Origin: Streptococcus parasanguinis
Lineage (GTDB): Bacteria; Bacillota; Bacilli; Lactobacillales; Streptococcaceae
Reading direction: 5' to 3'
NCBI RefSeq assembly: GCF_018499505.1
Contig: NZ_JAHDAC010000009.1
Span: forward strand, 1 to 64,000
Length of the DNA stretch: 64,000 bases
In this document: positions 56,435 through 64,000 of the stretch, piece after piece
Layout: the number at the start of each line of letters is the position of its first letter
Numbering within the stretch: position 1 is the first letter of the stretch
The notes under the pieces: model-generated
Databases searched by the model: none
The model's input: only the letters and a program-made list of their open reading frames with translations
What the model was told of the DNA's origin: nothing
Translations under genes and position numbers: made by a program

Positions 56435-57423
56435 CACAAGAAAAAATTGATATCGTGGTTCTTTGGGTCGACGGAAGTGCCCCTGAGTTTATCCGCGAGA
56501 AACAAGCCGTGACAGGTCAAATGTCAGAAATAGACCAAGAAACTGACGGAGAGCAACGTTATCGTGATTACGGTATTTTTAATTATTGGTTTCGAATGAT
56601 TGAAAACCATGCTAATTGGGTTAATCATATTTACTTAGTCACCAATGGACAAAAACCGGAATGGTTGAACTTGGAGCATCCAAAACTCAAGTTGGTCACT
56701 CATAAGGAATTTATGCCAAAAGAGTATCTACCTACTTATAATTCAGCAGCTATTGAGCTTAATCTTCATCGTATTAAAGGTTTGTCGGAAAACTATCTCT
56801 ATTTTAATGATGATATGTACTTGATCAGAGACAGTCAACCTTCAGATTTTTATAAGAATGGACAACCTAAGCTTTTAGCTGTTTACGATGCCTTAGTCCC
56901 TTGGTCACCAGTTACGAACACTTATCACAATAACGTTGAATTGATTTATCGCCATTTTCCTAATAAAAAAGCTTTGAAATCTTCACCTTGGAAATTCTTT
57001 AATTTCCGTTATGGTTCCTTGGTTTTGAAAAACTTGTTACTCTTGCCTTGGGGGCCGACGGGATACGTGAATCAGCATTTACCTGTTCCGATGAAAAAGA
57101 GTACTTTGGCACATTTATGGGAAATTGAAGGAGAAACGTTAGATAAAACGTCTCGAAATCAAATTAGAGATTATGGAGTAGATGTTAATCAATATATCTG
57201 TTCTCACTGGCAAATTGAAAGTAATCAGTTTTATCCTATGTCTAAAAATTTTGGAGAAACAATTGGTTTAAATCAAGTGGATAAGCTGGAATCTATCTTT
57301 AAAGATAGGCGTAAAAAACTGCTTTGTGTCAATGATGATGGTGACTTTAGGGAAGAAAAACTCATTCATTTCAAGCAAATCTTAAATGAATATTATCCTA
57401 AAAAATCAGCGTATGAAAAATGA
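56431..57423 (+). CDS. Stealth-family sugar-phosphate transferase
   Basis: 330 residues. The Stealth conserved regions are visible: CR1 DIVVLWVDGSAPEF, CR2 RYRDYGIFNYWFRMIENH with IYLVTNGQKPEWL, CR3 LPTYNSAAIELNLHRI with NYLYFNDDMYL, and a late HWQIESNQFYPMSKNF segment. Stealth proteins transfer hexose-1-phosphate to sugars and make phosphodiester-linked polymers; WefC of streptococcal receptor polysaccharides belongs here, as does human GNPTAB. It overlaps glf by four bases. GC-normal at the start and AT-rich from about 56570 on. Confidence 0.88.
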   Translation: MTQEKIDIVVLWVDGSAPEFIREKQAVTGQMSEIDQETDGEQRYRDYGIFNYWFRMIENHANWVNHIYLVTNGQKPEWLNLEHPKLKLVTHKEFMPKEYLPTYNSAAIELNLHRIKGLSENYLYFNDDMYLIRDSQPSDFYKNGQPKLLAVYDALVPWSPVTNTYHNNVELIYRHFPNKKALKSSPWKFFNFRYGSLVLKNLLLLPWGPTGYVNQHLPVPMKKSTLAHLWEIEGETLDKTSRNQIRDYGVDVNQYICSHWQIESNQFYPMSKNFGETIGLNQVDKLESIFKDRRKKLLCVNDDGDFREEKLIHFKQILNEYYPKKSAYEK

Positions 57424-57433
57424 GAAGTAAAAG

Positions 57434-58486
57434 ATGAAATACTATTTAAAAGAAGAATTTTTACACGACAATAATGCTAAAAATGCGGGAAATAAAGCAC
57501 GTAATGACGTTGAAGCAATTTTAAATAAATTAGGTTATTCTCCTTTGAAAGTTTTGGTGGATGACTGGTATCAAATGAATGTTTTTAGGGCACAGATTCA
57601 TAAATATAGAGCTCTCTATAGAGCTTTCAAAGACCTAAAGAAAAATGATGAGATCATAATTCAATTTCCTTTGTTACATCATTCTTTATTTCTTAACCAT
57701 TTACTAAAAAAACTTAAAAACAGGGGTACGGATGTCTATTTTTTAGTTCATGATTTGGAAACACTTCGTTTTGTGAATGATAAAACCTTACCATTTAGGA
57801 TGAAGTTACGGATGAAACTAACTGAAAGTGATACGTTCCGTAGTGTTACAGGAATTATTGCTCATAACCCGGTTATGAAATCTGTCTTGGTGGATAAAGG
57901 AATTGTGGAAGATAAGATTGTCAGCCTTGGCATTTTCGACTATTTGATTCCAAATTTCCAAGAGAAGACAGGTCTAACTAAGAATCAGCCAATTATTGTG
58001 GCTGGTAATTTGGCACAAGAAAAGGCTGGTTATCTTTACTCACTGCCTGCAGAACCTGCTTATAACCTTTATGGTGTTGGATTCGATGAGAGCAGAGCTC
58101 TTGCGAATGAGACCTACTTTGGTTCATTTCTACCTGATGAGCTTCCTGCGGCCCTTGAAGGTGATTTTGGACTTGTCTGGGATGGGGATAGTGCGGAAAC
58201 CTGTAGTGGTGTCTTTGGCGAGTACCTTCGCTACAATAACTCTCACAAGGCGTCGCTTTATCTAGCATCAGGCTTCCCGCTGGTGGTGTGGAAACAGTCA
58301 GCCTTGTCTCATTTTGTGCTTGAGAAGGGCTGCGGGATTGCAGTAGAGTCGCTTCATGATTTGAAGGAGACAATCGATAATCTTTCAGATGCTGATTACC
58401 AAGATTTGGTAGACAATGCCAAACGTGTTGGTCAGGAAATCCGAGATGGTCACTACTTAAAGACAGCCTTAAAGCATTTATCATAA
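57434..58486 (+). CDS. Probable galactofuranosyltransferase (Gtf3-like)
   Basis: 350-residue GT-B-like protein. Features are the N-terminal NKARNDVEAILNKLGY, QFPLLHHSLFLNHLLKKL, VYFLVHDLETLRF and the C-terminal DGDSAETCSGVFGEYLRYNNSHKASLYLASG, the pattern of the beta-1,6-galactofuranosyltransferase/Gtf3 group. With glf in the operon, galactofuranose transfer is the favoured role; a glucosyltransferase is the alternative. It is the last gene of the operon and is followed by a terminator. Its first half is AT-rich and the second half (from about 58010) is not, which suggests a recombination junction inside the gene. Confidence 0.78.
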   Translation: MKYYLKEEFLHDNNAKNAGNKARNDVEAILNKLGYSPLKVLVDDWYQMNVFRAQIHKYRALYRAFKDLKKNDEIIIQFPLLHHSLFLNHLLKKLKNRGTDVYFLVHDLETLRFVNDKTLPFRMKLRMKLTESDTFRSVTGIIAHNPVMKSVLVDKGIVEDKIVSLGIFDYLIPNFQEKTGLTKNQPIIVAGNLAQEKAGYLYSLPAEPAYNLYGVGFDESRALANETYFGSFLPDELPAALEGDFGLVWDGDSAETCSGVFGEYLRYNNSHKASLYLASGFPLVVWKQSALSHFVLEKGCGIAVESLHDLKETIDNLSDADYQDLVDNAKRVGQEIRDGHYLKTALKHLS

Positions 58487-58490
58487 GATC

Positions 58491-58518
58491 AAAAGAAGTC
58501 AGACAGACTTCTTTTTTT
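58491..58518 (+). terminator. Terminator of the polysaccharide operon
   Basis: Perfect stem AAAAGAAGTC/GACTTCTTTT with a 5-base loop and a T run. Confidence 0.9.
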
Positions 58519-58589
58519 AGTTTTTCAAAAAAATATCACTAATTTTAAAAATTTGCTTTATAAAACTTTTCATCGCTGAAACCGTGTGG

Positions 58590-58595
58590 TAAAAT
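58590..58595 (+). promoter_or_regulatory. -10 box of the Bsp-repeat/CHAP gene
   Basis: TAAAAT preceded by TGG (extended -10), 36 bases before the ATG; the -35 region (TTTTCA at 58567-58572) is weak. Confidence 0.5.
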
Positions 58596-58631
58596 GATTA
58601 AAGTATAAAATTTGTATAAAGGGAAGTTTAT

Positions 58632-61340
58632 ATGAAAAAGAAAGATCTTATTTTTTATGCGAGTGCGGCGGTGCTATTGGCCTTTTCAACGCAACAGGTT
58701 AAGGCTGATGAACAAACTTCATCTGACCAGACATCTGAAAATACTGCTGCAATCGTTTTAAAGGCAGATGCCTCGTCAAATACAGAAGCATATCGGAATG
58801 AAACTACTCAAAATCACGTTGAATTTGCGGAATATGTTACTGAAGAAAAGATCGAAACAGGATCTTCATCTTCTGCTGTGTTTACAAGCCTCTCTTCTAA
58901 TAGAAAGGAAGAACAAACAAGAGCGACAACAAGTGGAACAATTTCCACTACAGAAGCAAAAGCCAGTGGGACGCTTTCAATCGAGAATAATAATCCGGTG
59001 GCAGGAACGTTTGATGCAGTTGTTCGTAATGTTGAAGCTCCTAATGGTTTAAAAGAAGTTCTTGTCCCAACATGGAGCCTTGAGAACGGTCAAGATGATT
59101 TGATATGGCATAAAGCTATGAGAGAGCCTGATGGTTCTTATCGTGCGAAAATTAAAGCTTCAGATCACAAAGATTCTACTGGAAACTACCGAGCAGATGC
59201 TTACGTTGTTGATACCTTGAACAATCGTCACTATGTTGCCGAAAAAATAGTTGCTGTTGATTATGCACGACCAAGTGGTACCCTTTCAATTGATAACAAC
59301 AATACTGTAGCAGGGACATTTGATGCGGTTGTTCGAAACATTGTCGCTCCAAATGGTGTGAAAGAGGTATTGGTTCCGTCATGGAGCTTAGAGCATGGTC
59401 AAGATGACCTTATCTGGCATAAAGCGACTAAACAAGGAGATGGTAGCTATCGTGTCACTATTAAGGCCAGTGAGCATAAAGGAAATAAAGGAAACTACCG
59501 AGCAGATGCTTATGTTGTTGATAACTCAAATAATCGTCACTACATTGCTGAAAAAGTAGTAGCTGTTGATTACGCAAGACCAAGCGGTGTTCTTTCAATT
59601 GAAAACAACGATACTGTAGCAGGGACATTTGATGCAGTTGTTCGAAATATTGTCGCTCCTAATGGAGTTAAAGAAATTTTGGTTCCATCATGGAGTCTTG
59701 CTGGTGGTCAGGACGACCTCATCTGGCATAAGGCTACTCGTCAATCCGATGGCTCTTACCGCGTGACGATTAAGGCGACGGATCATAAGAACTCTACAGG
59801 GAAATACCGAGCGGATGCCTATCTTGTAGATGATTCTAATACTCCTTTTTACCTGACCGAAAAAGTGGTAGAAGTTATCCAAACTCGTCCGACTGCAAGT
59901 CTCATTATTGAAAATAACAATGCTGAATTGGGAACTTTTGATGCGGTAGTTCGTAATATTTCTGCGCCAAATGGGATTAAAGAGGTATTAGTCCCATCGT
60001 GGAGTCTTGTGAACGGCCAGGATGACATTATTTGGCACAAAGCAACTAGACAATCAGATGGTAGCTATCGTGTCACCATCAAGTCCGATGAGCACAAGAA
60101 TTCACTTGGCAATTATCGTGCTGACCTTTATATCGTAGATAATACAAACCAGCGTCATTATATCACTGAAACGGTGGTAGATGTTAAGCATAACAAACCA
60201 ATTGGTACGATTTCAATAGTTAACAACAACAAGGACACGGGCACCTTTGACGTCATCATCAAGGATGTCTACAGCCCTAAAGGGGTGCGGACTGTGAAAG
60301 TTCCAACTTGGTCTGATAAGGATGGCCAAGATGACATTCGCTGGTATGAAGCAACCCGTCAAGCGAACGGAGACTATAAGGTATCGGTCAAAGCGAGTGA
60401 TCATAAGAATTCTACCGGTAAGTACTTTGTTCACCTTTACTACATTCAAAATGATGGTTCACTAATCGGTGTTGGTGGCACTAGTACAGAAGTTGAATTC
60501 CGTAATGCAAAGACGAAGACACAAACAGGGATCAAGAATGTCAATTCTGGTGCTGGAACCTATACAGTAACGGTGGATCAAGCGCCTCAAGGTCGTCAGA
60601 TTAAGAATATCCGTGTTGCTGCTTGGTCTCAAGCCCATCAAGAAAATCTCTACTGGTATTCAACAGCACCTTCTGGTATGCATACCGAAGTGCAGGTCAC
60701 TGCAGCGAATCACCAATACCAGAAAGGAAACTACACAACCCACGTCTATGTGGACTATGTGGATGGTGGAGTGGAAGGCTTTAACCTTGGTCAAACAGCA
60801 CTTTCACCCCGCGTGACAGTTGACCAAACAGCTTACAATCCTCATGTTTCTAATGGTCAACGAGATCGTATTTTACGAGCTGCAGCAAGTCTTGTCGGTG
60901 TTCGTGGTGGAAGTGCAGCGCATCATCAATTAGTCAATGATTACAATAGCGTACGTCCCCTACCAGTTGGATACGCTGTGAAAAATTCTGATGATTGGTG
61001 TGATATCTTTGTCACAACGGTCTTCCAGCGGGAAGGTTTGAGCAGTTTGATTGGTCGTGAATGTGGGGTCGAACGTCACATCCAGATCTTCAAACGCTTG
61101 GGTATTTGGAACGAAGATGGTACCACTACACCAAAAGCAGGGGATATCATCACCTTTAACTGGGATCAAAATAGCCAGCCAAATAACGGCTTTGCGGATC
61201 ACATCGGAATTGTCGAAAGCGTCTCAAATGGAATCATTCATACCATTGAAGGAAACTCCAACAACCAAGTCCGTCGCAATACCTACCGAATCGGACATGG
61301 CAATATCCGTGGATTTGCAACCCCTCGCTATCAATACTAA
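58632..61340 (+). CDS. Secreted GBS Bsp-like repeat protein with CHAP hydrolase domain
   Basis: 902 residues: signal peptide (1-25, cut after VKA), a Ser/Thr-rich stretch to about 110, five regular ~102-residue Bsp-like repeats (about 113-210, 215-313, 318-415, 421-518, 524-622), a sixth degenerate one (about 630-730), and a C-terminal CHAP domain with Cys790 (DDWCDIF), His857 (ADHIGIVES) and Glu873/Asn875 (TIEGNSN). CHAP enzymes cut peptidoglycan peptide bonds or stem linkages. No LPxTG, LysM or membrane anchor follows, so retention must come from the repeats. It is probably a cell-separation or wall-remodelling enzyme. GGGAAG precedes the ATG. It has its own promoter and terminator just after the polysaccharide operon. 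Confidence 0.88.
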   Translation: MKKKDLIFYASAAVLLAFSTQQVKADEQTSSDQTSENTAAIVLKADASSNTEAYRNETTQNHVEFAEYVTEEKIETGSSSSAVFTSLSSNRKEEQTRATTSGTISTTEAKASGTLSIENNNPVAGTFDAVVRNVEAPNGLKEVLVPTWSLENGQDDLIWHKAMREPDGSYRAKIKASDHKDSTGNYRADAYVVDTLNNRHYVAEKIVAVDYARPSGTLSIDNNNTVAGTFDAVVRNIVAPNGVKEVLVPSWSLEHGQDDLIWHKATKQGDGSYRVTIKASEHKGNKGNYRADAYVVDNSNNRHYIAEKVVAVDYARPSGVLSIENNDTVAGTFDAVVRNIVAPNGVKEILVPSWSLAGGQDDLIWHKATRQSDGSYRVTIKATDHKNSTGKYRADAYLVDDSNTPFYLTEKVVEVIQTRPTASLIIENNNAELGTFDAVVRNISAPNGIKEVLVPSWSLVNGQDDIIWHKATRQSDGSYRVTIKSDEHKNSLGNYRADLYIVDNTNQRHYITETVVDVKHNKPIGTISIVNNNKDTGTFDVIIKDVYSPKGVRTVKVPTWSDKDGQDDIRWYEATRQANGDYKVSVKASDHKNSTGKYFVHLYYIQNDGSLIGVGGTSTEVEFRNAKTKTQTGIKNVNSGAGTYTVTVDQAPQGRQIKNIRVAAWSQAHQENLYWYSTAPSGMHTEVQVTAANHQYQKGNYTTHVYVDYVDGGVEGFNLGQTALSPRVTVDQTAYNPHVSNGQRDRILRAAASLVGVRGGSAAHHQLVNDYNSVRPLPVGYAVKNSDDWCDIFVTTVFQREGLSSLIGRECGVERHIQIFKRLGIWNEDGTTTPKAGDIITFNWDQNSQPNNGFADHIGIVESVSNGIIHTIEGNSNNQVRRNTYRIGHGNIRGFATPRYQY
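58968..60500 (+). repeat. Five tandem ~306-bp coding repeats (Bsp-like)
   Basis: Each unit encodes about 102 residues with the shared core GTFDAVVRN, APNG-(V/L/I)-KE, W-S, GQDD, IWH, DGSYR, NYRAD. Units 1-3 are close to each other at DNA level; units 4 and 5 diverge. Suited to copy-number change by recombination. Confidence 0.85.
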
Positions 61341-61366
61341 AAAAGAAGCCCTGTGGCTTCTTTTTT
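61339..61366. terminator. Bidirectional terminator
   Basis: Perfect palindrome AAAAAAGAAGCC/GGCTTCTTTTTT with a 4-base loop, shared by the CHAP gene (plus) and the pseudouridine synthase gene (minus). It overlaps both stop regions. Confidence 0.9.
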
Positions 61367-62228
61367 AGTCTCTCAACCCTTCTTCGAAACTCTTGGAAGG
61401 GGCCTCGACTTGGATGGTTTCAAGGGTTAATGGATTGGTGAAGATCAAGCGGTGAGCATGGAGCATGAGTCGCTCTCCGCGTGCAGGGTTATAGAGAGGA
61501 TCCCCGACAATCGGGTGTCCATGATGGGAGAGATGCACCCGGATCTGATGGGTACGTCCCGTCTTGAGCTGGCATTTGACCAGGCTGTTTCGCCCGATTT
61601 TTTTCAGTTGCGTCACCTGAGTTTCTGCGTACTGTCCTTTACGTGGATCGACCAGGCGCTTGCGCCGATCGTGGCGATCGCGTCCGATTTTATCCTTGTA
61701 GACGATGGTTTTTTGTGCTAAGCTACCTTGGATCAAGGCCCAGTACTCGCGTTGGATGTTTTTATCTTCTAAAATTCGGTTGAGAATGGGCAGGATAAAA
61801 GGGTTTTTAGCAAATAAAATTGCTCCGCTGGTTTCCTTGTCTAGGCGGTGTACGACGTAGCAGGTAGATCCAACATAGCTGGAAACATGGTTAAGAAGAG
61901 CAATTTCTGTCGGCTCATTGGCATGGGTTTTCATACCTTCGGGCTTATTGACGATGATGACATGCTCATCCTGATAGAGTTCTTCGACCAGACTCGGGTC
62001 TCCGGCTGGGAGCTCTTTTTCAGGGTAATCGTCCGCGTCAAAGATCAGCTGGATCTGGTCTCCTTTTTGAACGGGGCTCTGCCAGTTGATGGTCTCGCCA
62101 TTGACCAAGACGTGTTTCTTAGTTCGTAAAAGATGCCGGATCTTACGGGGAATGAGGAAGTAGTCCTCAAGCAGCTCTTTCACAGTCATCTGGGGAAAGG
62201 ATTGTGGAATGGTAAATTGATAGTTCAT
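61365..62228 (-). CDS. RluD-family 23S/tRNA pseudouridine synthase
   Basis: 287 residues with the start at 62228 (MNYQFTIPQ); the longer frame to 62369 would run through its own promoter and through the start of pbp2a. An N-terminal S4-like RNA-binding part (MTVKELLEDYFLIPRKIRHLL) is followed by the catalytic core with VVHRLDKETSGAILFAK (catalytic Asp in HRLD) and LKTGRTHQIRVHLSHHGHPI. The exact uridine target is unknown; several RluA/RluD paralogues exist in streptococci. There is no ribosome site at good distance, and the -10 box lies six bases before the ATG, so the mRNA may be leaderless. Confidence 0.88.
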   Translation of the reverse strand: MNYQFTIPQSFPQMTVKELLEDYFLIPRKIRHLLRTKKHVLVNGETINWQSPVQKGDQIQLIFDADDYPEKELPAGDPSLVEELYQDEHVIIVNKPEGMKTHANEPTEIALLNHVSSYVGSTCYVVHRLDKETSGAILFAKNPFILPILNRILEDKNIQREYWALIQGSLAQKTIVYKDKIGRDRHDRRKRLVDPRKGQYAETQVTQLKKIGRNSLVKCQLKTGRTHQIRVHLSHHGHPIVGDPLYNPARGERLMLHAHRLIFTNPLTLETIQVEAPSKSFEEGLRD

Positions 62229-62234
62229 GACCCT

Positions 62235-62243
62235 ATTGTAGCA
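62235..62243 (-). promoter_or_regulatory. Extended -10 promoter of the pseudouridine synthase gene
   Basis: Minus strand TG-C-TACAAT with TACAAT at 62235-62240; only six bases separate it from the ATG, so transcription should start at or next to the start codon. No clear -35 box. Confidence 0.6.
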
Positions 62244-62295
62244 AAATCTAAGCTTAAAGAAAACTAAATGAGAGAAGGGGATGAGCCATCTTTTC

Positions 62296-62324
62296 TTGCT
62301 AGGACAAGGATAAGGTGTTACAAT
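62296..62324 (+). promoter_or_regulatory. pbp2a promoter
   Basis: -35 TTGCTA (62296-62301), -10 TACAAT (62319-62324) with TG-T before it, 17-base spacer. The ATG begins eight bases after the -10 box, so the mRNA should be leaderless. Confidence 0.7.
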
Positions 62325-62331
62325 AACAGGT

Positions 62332-64000
62332 ATGAATAGAATAAAAGAATTATTTGAAAACCTGATCACTTTTTTTAGAAAGGATCATCCCCCCAAAGCG
62401 GTGGCAGAAGAAGTGCCAGACACGGAACTACCGGAAGAGACAGTAGAGCCGACCTATAGTCGCTCAGGCAAGCACAGAAGCAAGCCTCTCTCTCAGCATC
62501 CTTTCCGTCGTTTTTGGCGCCGCTTCCATTTGACCAAGATTCTCCTGATCATTGGGCTAGGCTTTAGCCTCTTGACAGGGGGCTATCTCTTCTATCTTGC
62601 TAAGACGACCAACGTCAAAGATTTGCAGAATGCACTGAAGGCGACCACCATTATCTATGATAAGAATGGGGACCAGGCGGGAAGTTTGACCGGGCAAAAA
62701 GGAACCTATGTCGAACTCGATGCCATTAGTGAGAATCTGCAAAATGCCGTGGTCGCAACAGAGGACCGGAGCTTTTACAAGAATAGCGGGATCAACTATG
62801 GTCGCTTCTTCTTAGCGATTTTGACCCTGGGTCGCTCAGGTGGTGGGTCGACCATCACCCAGCAGCTAGCCAAGAATGCTTACCTGTCTCAGGACCAGAC
62901 GGTGGAGCGCAAGGCCAAGGAATTCTTCCTGGCGCTTGAAATCAATAAGAAATACAGTAAAAAAGAAATCCTCACCATGTACCTCAACAATGCCTATTTT
63001 GGAAATGGGGTTTGGGGAATTGAGGATGCTTCCAAGAAGTATTTTGGGGTTTCAGCCAGTCAATTAAGCCTGGATCAGTCTGCTGTTCTCGCCGGTATGC
63101 TCAAGGGACCTGAAATCTATAACCCGCTCTATTCGGTAGAGAATGCGACCAATCGCCGCAATACGGTCCTCCAAAATATGGTGGCGGCTGGTTATATTGA
63201 CCAGAAAACAGCTGATCAGTCTGCTGCTGTCGATATCCATGGCCAGCTGGTCGATGCCTATGAAGGCAAGTCGGAGGATTACCGCTACCCATCCTATTTT
63301 GATGCGGTCATCAATGAAGCGGTCAATGAATACGGCCTGACCGAAGAAGACATTGTCAAAAATGGCTACCGGATCTATACCGAGCTGGATCAAAATTACC
63401 AAGCAAGCATGCAGGTAATCTATGATAATACGGCCCTCTTCCCAGTAGCGGAAGACGGCACGCGCGCGGAATCTGGTAGTGTCGCCCTCGATCCTAAGAC
63501 CGGAGGGGTTCGGGCCCTCGTAGGGCGTGTCGGAAGCGATCAAAATCCAGGTTTCCGTACCTACAACTACGCTACCCAGGCTGCCCGTAGTCCAGGATCA
63601 ACCATCAAACCTTTGGTTGTCTATAGCCCAGCAGTTGCTGAAGGTTGGTCGACCAATAAGGAACTGGACAATAATACCACCCAATATGGAAGCTATGAAG
63701 TCAACAACTATGCGGGAATCCAGTCGAGTCCAACGGTACCGATGTACCAGGCCTTGGCCGAATCCCTTAACCTTCCAGCCGTTGCGACGGCCAACGATTT
63801 AGGCCTTGATACGGTCTTTGAGTACGGGAAAAAATTCGGGCTCAACATGGATAAGGTAGACAAGTCGCTTGCCGTTGCCTTGGGAGCTGGTGTGACAACC
63901 AATCCGATGCAGATGGCTCAGGCCTATGGAACCTTTGCTAATGGCGGGGTCATGAATGATGCCCACCTCATTACCAAGATCGAAAATGCGAGTGGCCAAG
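62332..64000 (+). CDS. pbp2a: Class A penicillin-binding protein 2a (5' part)
   Basis: Bifunctional peptidoglycan polymerase and transpeptidase; the window holds the first 556 residues of roughly 730. A cytoplasmic N-terminus of about 65 basic/acidic residues is followed by one membrane anchor (about 69-90), a GT51 domain with catalytic Glu144 in ATEDRSFY and GGSTITQQLAKN, and a transpeptidase domain with nucleophile Ser423 in the SxxK motif (SPGSTIKP) and SLN as the SxN motif. The KTG motif is beyond the edge. It is very close to pneumococcal PBP2a. No Shine-Dalgarno is visible and the promoter abuts the ATG. Confidence 0.95.
   Translation, partial: MNRIKELFENLITFFRKDHPPKAVAEEVPDTELPEETVEPTYSRSGKHRSKPLSQHPFRRFWRRFHLTKILLIIGLGFSLLTGGYLFYLAKTTNVKDLQNALKATTIIYDKNGDQAGSLTGQKGTYVELDAISENLQNAVVATEDRSFYKNSGINYGRFFLAILTLGRSGGGSTITQQLAKNAYLSQDQTVERKAKEFFLALEINKKYSKKEILTMYLNNAYFGNGVWGIEDASKKYFGVSASQLSLDQSAVLAGMLKGPEIYNPLYSVENATNRRNTVLQNMVAAGYIDQKTADQSAAVDIHGQLVDAYEGKSEDYRYPSYFDAVINEAVNEYGLTEEDIVKNGYRIYTELDQNYQASMQVIYDNTALFPVAEDGTRAESGSVALDPKTGGVRALVGRVGSDQNPGFRTYNYATQAARSPGSTIKPLVVYSPAVAEGWSTNKELDNNTTQYGSYEVNNYAGIQSSPTVPMYQALAESLNLPAVATANDLGLDTVFEYGKKFGLNMDKVDKSLAVALGAGVTTNPMQMAQAYGTFANGGVMNDAHLITKIENASGQ

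Noticed and set aside
62229-62369. 47-residue N-terminal extension of the RluD-type protein
   Set aside because: It would cross both divergent promoters and the pbp2a start, and the added residues are unlike the family.
63064-63543. 159-codon minus-strand frame inside pbp2a
   Set aside because: It is opposite the conserved class A PBP coding sequence.

Overview
The window is chromosomal DNA of a Streptococcus of the oral mitis/sanguinis type. The evidence is gene order and protein likeness: malXCD-malAR with divergent malQP, argS-argR-mutS, mutL-ruvA-tag, cinA-recA with a ComX box, spx-ireB-ruvX, nrdD-nrdG, a wzg-wzh-wzd-wze-wchA capsule-type operon, and pbp2a at the right edge. A YSIRK/LPxTG adhesin, AT-leaning codon use and extended -10 promoters (TG-n-TATAAT) agree. 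I cannot fix the species; a S. parasanguinis/australis/sanguinis relative is a guess. I see no tRNA, rRNA, CRISPR, prophage or intact IS element.

Layout. 1-11957: a maltodextrin regulon. Import and breakdown genes (malX-malC-malD-malA-malR-pulA) lie on the minus strand, and malQ-malP on the plus strand, around one divergent control region with three CG-centred operators. 11958-17008: a cell-wall adhesin of the antigen I/II-GbpC type, a possible small RNA, a small membrane protein and nrdI. 17014-23398: argS, argR, mutS, then a minus-strand LytTR regulator plus DUF3021 membrane protein that separates mutS from mutL. 23646-30779: DNA repair and competence genes (mutL, ruvA, tag, cinA, recA) with one S66 peptidase. 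30867-36825: spx, lipoproteins, ireB-ruvX-DUF1292, folC and cardiolipin synthase. 36990-42463: a large membrane protein and the anaerobic ribonucleotide reductase genes with NrdR boxes. 42652-58486: one polysaccharide operon. 58632-64000: a Bsp-repeat/CHAP wall hydrolase, an RluD-type pseudouridine synthase and the start of pbp2a.

How the parts work together. MalX-MalC-MalD import maltodextrins, presumably with a shared ATPase encoded elsewhere; PulA, MalQ and MalP debranch, reshuffle and phosphorolyse them. In the polysaccharide operon, LCP attachment, the PHP phosphatase/BY-kinase pair and the initiating transferase are conserved. The middle is a strain-variable cassette: rhamnosyltransferase-like WchF, GT4, DUF1919, DUF6625, GT2, Wzy, Wzx, Glf, a Stealth phosphotransferase and a galactofuranosyltransferase-like gene. 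This predicts a Wzx/Wzy polymer with galactofuranose and probably a phosphodiester, like the receptor polysaccharides of oral streptococci.

The signals most worth a second look are: a ~183-bp modular hairpin repeat present twice with 2 differences in a 136-bp core, plus a diverged inverted copy; a LytTR promoter with a 21-bp-period direct repeat; paired NrdR-like boxes that also form a long inverted repeat; two divergent apparently leaderless promoters between rluD and pbp2a; and sharp AT-rich blocks inside the polysaccharide operon.
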